NCBI RefSeq assembly: GCF_002746455.1
Contig: NZ_NWUW01000001.1
Span: 393,772 to 457,771, forward strand
Reading direction: 5' to 3'
Source: Bacillus fungorum
Lineage (GTDB): Bacteria > Bacillota > Bacilli > Bacillales > Bacillaceae_G
DNA length: 64,000 nt
Shown here: piece after piece, positions 61,320 through 64,000 of the stretch
Layout: each line of letters begins with the position of its first letter
How positions within the stretch are numbered: the first letter of the stretch is position 1
Made by a program: the position numbers and the translations under genes
Notes under the pieces: model-generated
Databases searched by the model: none
The model's input: the letters and a program-made list of their open reading frames with translations, nothing else
Told to the model about the DNA's origin: nothing

Positions 61320-64000
61320 GAACACCAAGTGGGATTTTACATGTTGTGGATTTTAAAACAGATCAAATTGTTGCAGCCATCCAGCCGCAGGACTATTGGG
61401 ATGACAAGCGGCATTGGGAACTTAAAAATAATGTTGATATGTTGGATTTCACTGCTTTTGACGGAACAGATTATTCAGCTACATTACAACAACAAAATCT
61501 TGTTTTAAAAGAAGTTCGCGACGGAAGGATTGTCCCATATGTTATTACAGAGATTGAGAACAATTCTGATAAACGATCTATTACCACATATGCTTCAGGG
61601 GCTTGGGTTCAAATTGCTAAATCAGGAGTTATAAAACCACAACGAATAGAGAGTAAGACGGTTAATGAGTTTATTGATATAGCACTCTTAGGTATGAAGT
61701 GGCAACGCGGAATTACTGAATACGCGGGATTTCATACGATGACCATTGACGAATTTATTGACCCGCTTACTTTTTTAAAGAAGATTGCATCTTTATTTAA
61801 ACTGGAAATTCGGTATCGCGTCGAGGTTGAAGGGGCACAAATCATCGGTTGGTATGTAGATATGATTCAAAAAAGAGGGCGTGACACAGGTAAAGAAATT
61901 GAATTAGGTAAAGACCTAGTTGGCGTTACTCGTATTGAACACAGCCGCGATATTTGTACTGCTTTAGTTGGATTTGTAAAAGGTGAGGGCGATAAAGTAA
62001 TCACTATCGAAAGCATGAATAAGGGTCTACCTTATATCGTAGACGCAGATGCGTTTCAAAGATGGAATGAACACGGCCAACATAAATTCGGTTTTTATAC
62101 ACCAGAAACAGAAGAATTAGACATGACTCCAAAACGTTTACTGACGCTTATGGAAATAGAGTTGAAAAAGCGTGTCAATTCCTCAGTCTCTTATGAAGTG
62201 GAAGCACAATCAATTGGTCGTATTTTCGGCCTAGAACATGAACTCATTAATGAAGGCGATACAATAAAAATTAAAGATACAGGGTTTACGCCAAAATTAT
62301 ATCTCGAAGCGCGAGTGATTGCTGGAGACGAGTCTTTTACAGACCCAACACAGGATAAATATGAATTCGGAGATTATCGTGAGATAGTGAATCAAAATGA
62401 AGAACTAAGAAAAATTTACAATCGTATTCTTAGTTCGCTTGGTAATAAACAAGAAATAATAGATCAGCTTGATAAATTAGTGAAAGATGCTAATGAAACA
62501 GCTAGTAATGCAAAGAAGGAGTCAGAAGCAGCAAAAGCACTAGCTGAAAAAGTACAAGAAAATATTAAAAATAATACCGTTGAAATTATAGAATCTAAGA
62601 ATCCACCGACAACAGGGCTTAAACCTTATAAAACGCTCTGGCGTGATATTAGTAATGGAAAGCCTGGTATTTTAAAAATATGGACAGGTGAAGCTTGGGA
62701 ATCGGTTGTACCAGATGTTGAATCAGTAAAAAAAGAAACACTCAATCAGGTTAATAAAGATATTGAGACCACAAAAATAGAGTTAAATCAAAAGGTTCAA
62801 GAGGCACAGAATCAAGCTACAGGACAGTTTAACGAGGTGAAGGAAAGCTTACAAGGTGTTAGTCGCACAATTTCTGATGTGCAAAACGAACAAGGTAATA
62901 TTAATAAAAAAGTGACTCAAATAGAACAAACTTCAGATGGATTTAAAACTTCTATCGAAACGTTAACGAAAAAAGATACTGAAATTAGCAATAAATTAAA
63001 TACAGTTGAATCAACTGTAGAAGGTACAAAAAAGACGATATCTGATGTACAACAAACAACAAGTGAACTAAAGAAAACAACTACTGAAATAGAAGAAAAA
63101 GCTGGGAAAATCAGTGAGAAGTTAACAAGTGTAGAAACAAAGGTTAATAGTGATAAAGCTGGTGGACGTAATCTTTTATTAAAATCAAATGTTAAATATG
63201 AAAAAACAGACTATCTAATCAATCAATATTCTCTAACTGAAAATTTCTTTGCGGGTGAGGAATATACCTTTGTAATTAAAGGGAGTGTTCCGCAAGGGCA
63301 GAAATTTGGAATTTGGCAGAATGGCGGGTCTAGCAATGTTGGATATGCAACAAGTATTTACGCTAATGGAATAACTTATGTAACCTTCAAAGCTGTTGCG
63401 GCTACAAGTGGAAATGAACGAAAGTTAAGCTTATATAACTATCCGAGTAGTACTACGAAATCTATTGTGGAATGGGTTGCCTTGTATAAAGGGAATAAGC
63501 CGCAGGATTGGACGTCACCGCCCGAAGAGCAGATAACAACAGATGAATTCACCAAGAAAACAATAGAGATTGAAAAAAGTGTGGATGGCGTAAAAAACAC
63601 TGTAACCAATGTTCAAAATAGCCAAGCTGGATTCGAAAAGCGTATGACTACAGTAGAGCAAACAGCAAGCGGATTATCTTCTACAGTTAGTAATTTAAAC
63701 AATGTAGTATCAGATCAAGGAAAAAAACTTACTGAAGCAAATACAAAGCTTGAACAACAGGCAACAGCAATTGGAGCAAAAGTTGAGCTTAAACAAGTAG
63801 AAGATTATGTTGCTGGGTTTAAGATTCCAGAGCTGAAGCAAACGGTTAATCAGAATAAACAAGATTTATTAAATGAATTAGCCAACAAGCTTGCAACTGA
63901 GCAATTTAATCAAAAAATGACTCTAATCGATAACCGCTTTACTATCAACGAACAGGGAATCAATGCAGCAGCAAAAAAGACAGAAGTATATACGAAGACG
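61316..64000 (+). CDS. Tail endopeptidase / fibre protein, truncated by the window edge
   Basis: Only the first 895 residues are present and no stop is reached. Residues 1-380 match the phage tail endopeptidase (Tal) type (MRTPSGILHVVDFKTDQIVAAI..., RIEHSRDICTALVGFVKGEG). Long coiled coils with repeated heptads (TISDVQQTTSELKKTTTEIEEK and similar) surround a jelly-roll-like carbohydrate-binding module (AGGRNLLLKSNVKYEKTDY... VEWVALYKG, about 615-735). It contacts the cell surface and may cut peptidoglycan. Confidence 0.86.
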   Translation, partial: MRTPSGILHVVDFKTDQIVAAIQPQDYWDDKRHWELKNNVDMLDFTAFDGTDYSATLQQQNLVLKEVRDGRIVPYVITEIENNSDKRSITTYASGAWVQIAKSGVIKPQRIESKTVNEFIDIALLGMKWQRGITEYAGFHTMTIDEFIDPLTFLKKIASLFKLEIRYRVEVEGAQIIGWYVDMIQKRGRDTGKEIELGKDLVGVTRIEHSRDICTALVGFVKGEGDKVITIESMNKGLPYIVDADAFQRWNEHGQHKFGFYTPETEELDMTPKRLLTLMEIELKKRVNSSVSYEVEAQSIGRIFGLEHELINEGDTIKIKDTGFTPKLYLEARVIAGDESFTDPTQDKYEFGDYREIVNQNEELRKIYNRILSSLGNKQEIIDQLDKLVKDANETASNAKKESEAAKALAEKVQENIKNNTVEIIESKNPPTTGLKPYKTLWRDISNGKPGILKIWTGEAWESVVPDVESVKKETLNQVNKDIETTKIELNQKVQEAQNQATGQFNEVKESLQGVSRTISDVQNEQGNINKKVTQIEQTSDGFKTSIETLTKKDTEISNKLNTVESTVEGTKKTISDVQQTTSELKKTTTEIEEKAGKISEKLTSVETKVNSDKAGGRNLLLKSNVKYEKTDYLINQYSLTENFFAGEEYTFVIKGSVPQGQKFGIWQNGGSSNVGYATSIYANGITYVTFKAVAATSGNERKLSLYNYPSSTTKSIVEWVALYKGNKPQDWTSPPEEQITTDEFTKKTIEIEKSVDGVKNTVTNVQNSQAGFEKRMTTVEQTASGLSSTVSNLNNVVSDQGKKLTEANTKLEQQATAIGAKVELKQVEDYVAGFKIPELKQTVNQNKQDLLNELANKLATEQFNQKMTLIDNRFTINEQGINAAAKKTEVYTKT

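Overview
The window is a piece of a Bacillus cereus-group chromosome (low GC, Firmicute ribosome-binding sites, many TTG and GTG starts). The left 28.2 kb matches the Bacillus yla-ftsW-pycA-cta-ylb gene order. The right 35.7 kb is the left part of a temperate, HK97-type, siphovirus-like prophage that runs off the right edge. I saw no rRNA, tRNA or CRISPR.

Chromosomal part (1-28154): ylaI, a flavin-reductase-fold protein, the PhoH-like ylaK, ylaL, ylaN (Fur modulation), ftsW (septal peptidoglycan) and pycA (anaplerosis). The caa3 oxidase cluster follows: ctaA diverging from ctaB-ctaC-ctaD-ctaE-ctaF-ctaG. Next is formamidase amiF, flanked by a bcr1-like repeat, then ylbA, ylbC, ylbD, ylbE, a histidine phosphatase, ricF, ylbG, rsmD, coaD, ylbJ, ylbK, ylbL and ylbM (tmcAL). 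ylbM appears to start at an AUA codon that restores its nucleotide-binding motif. The neighbours expected next, ylbN and rpmF, are not here because the prophage lies after ylbM.

Prophage left arm (28230-33540): a tyrosine integrase on the minus strand, then a plus-strand operon of four tiny leaderless proteins made of DPG-containing repeats. A phage repressor and an arbitrium-type communication locus follow. The latter has the receptor AimR and the secreted pre-peptide AimP, whose C-terminus VDPGTH carries the same DPG motif as the tiny-protein operon. A strong terminator, a perfect inverted repeat and a small aimX-position ORF come next, then a CI/Cro-like pair with three copies of a 17-bp operator. 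A LexA box and a minus-strand candidate small RNA lie ahead of aimR.

Prophage early and middle genes (33539-46000): excisionase-like HTH, a small membrane protein with a possible antisense RNA, a DnaD-type replication protein, an AbrB paralogue, MazG-like and YopX-like proteins, an adenine and a cytosine DNA methyltransferase, many small unknowns, the late activator ArpU and a second short tyrosine recombinase. A RelA/SpoT-domain toxin with a Panacea-domain (DUF4065) antitoxin follows, probably a toxSAS toxin-antitoxin pair.

Late genes (46300-64000): a candidate structured RNA, HNH endonuclease, possible cos region, small and large terminase, portal, ClpP-like protease, capsid, connector and adaptor proteins, tail tube, tail chaperones joined by a -1 frameshift, tape measure, distal tail protein and the N-terminal part of a tail endopeptidase/fibre. 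Lysis genes and the right attachment site lie outside.

The most unusual feature is the pairing of an arbitrium system, predicted peptide ending DPGTH, with a separate operon encoding about 19 related repeats inside leaderless proteins.
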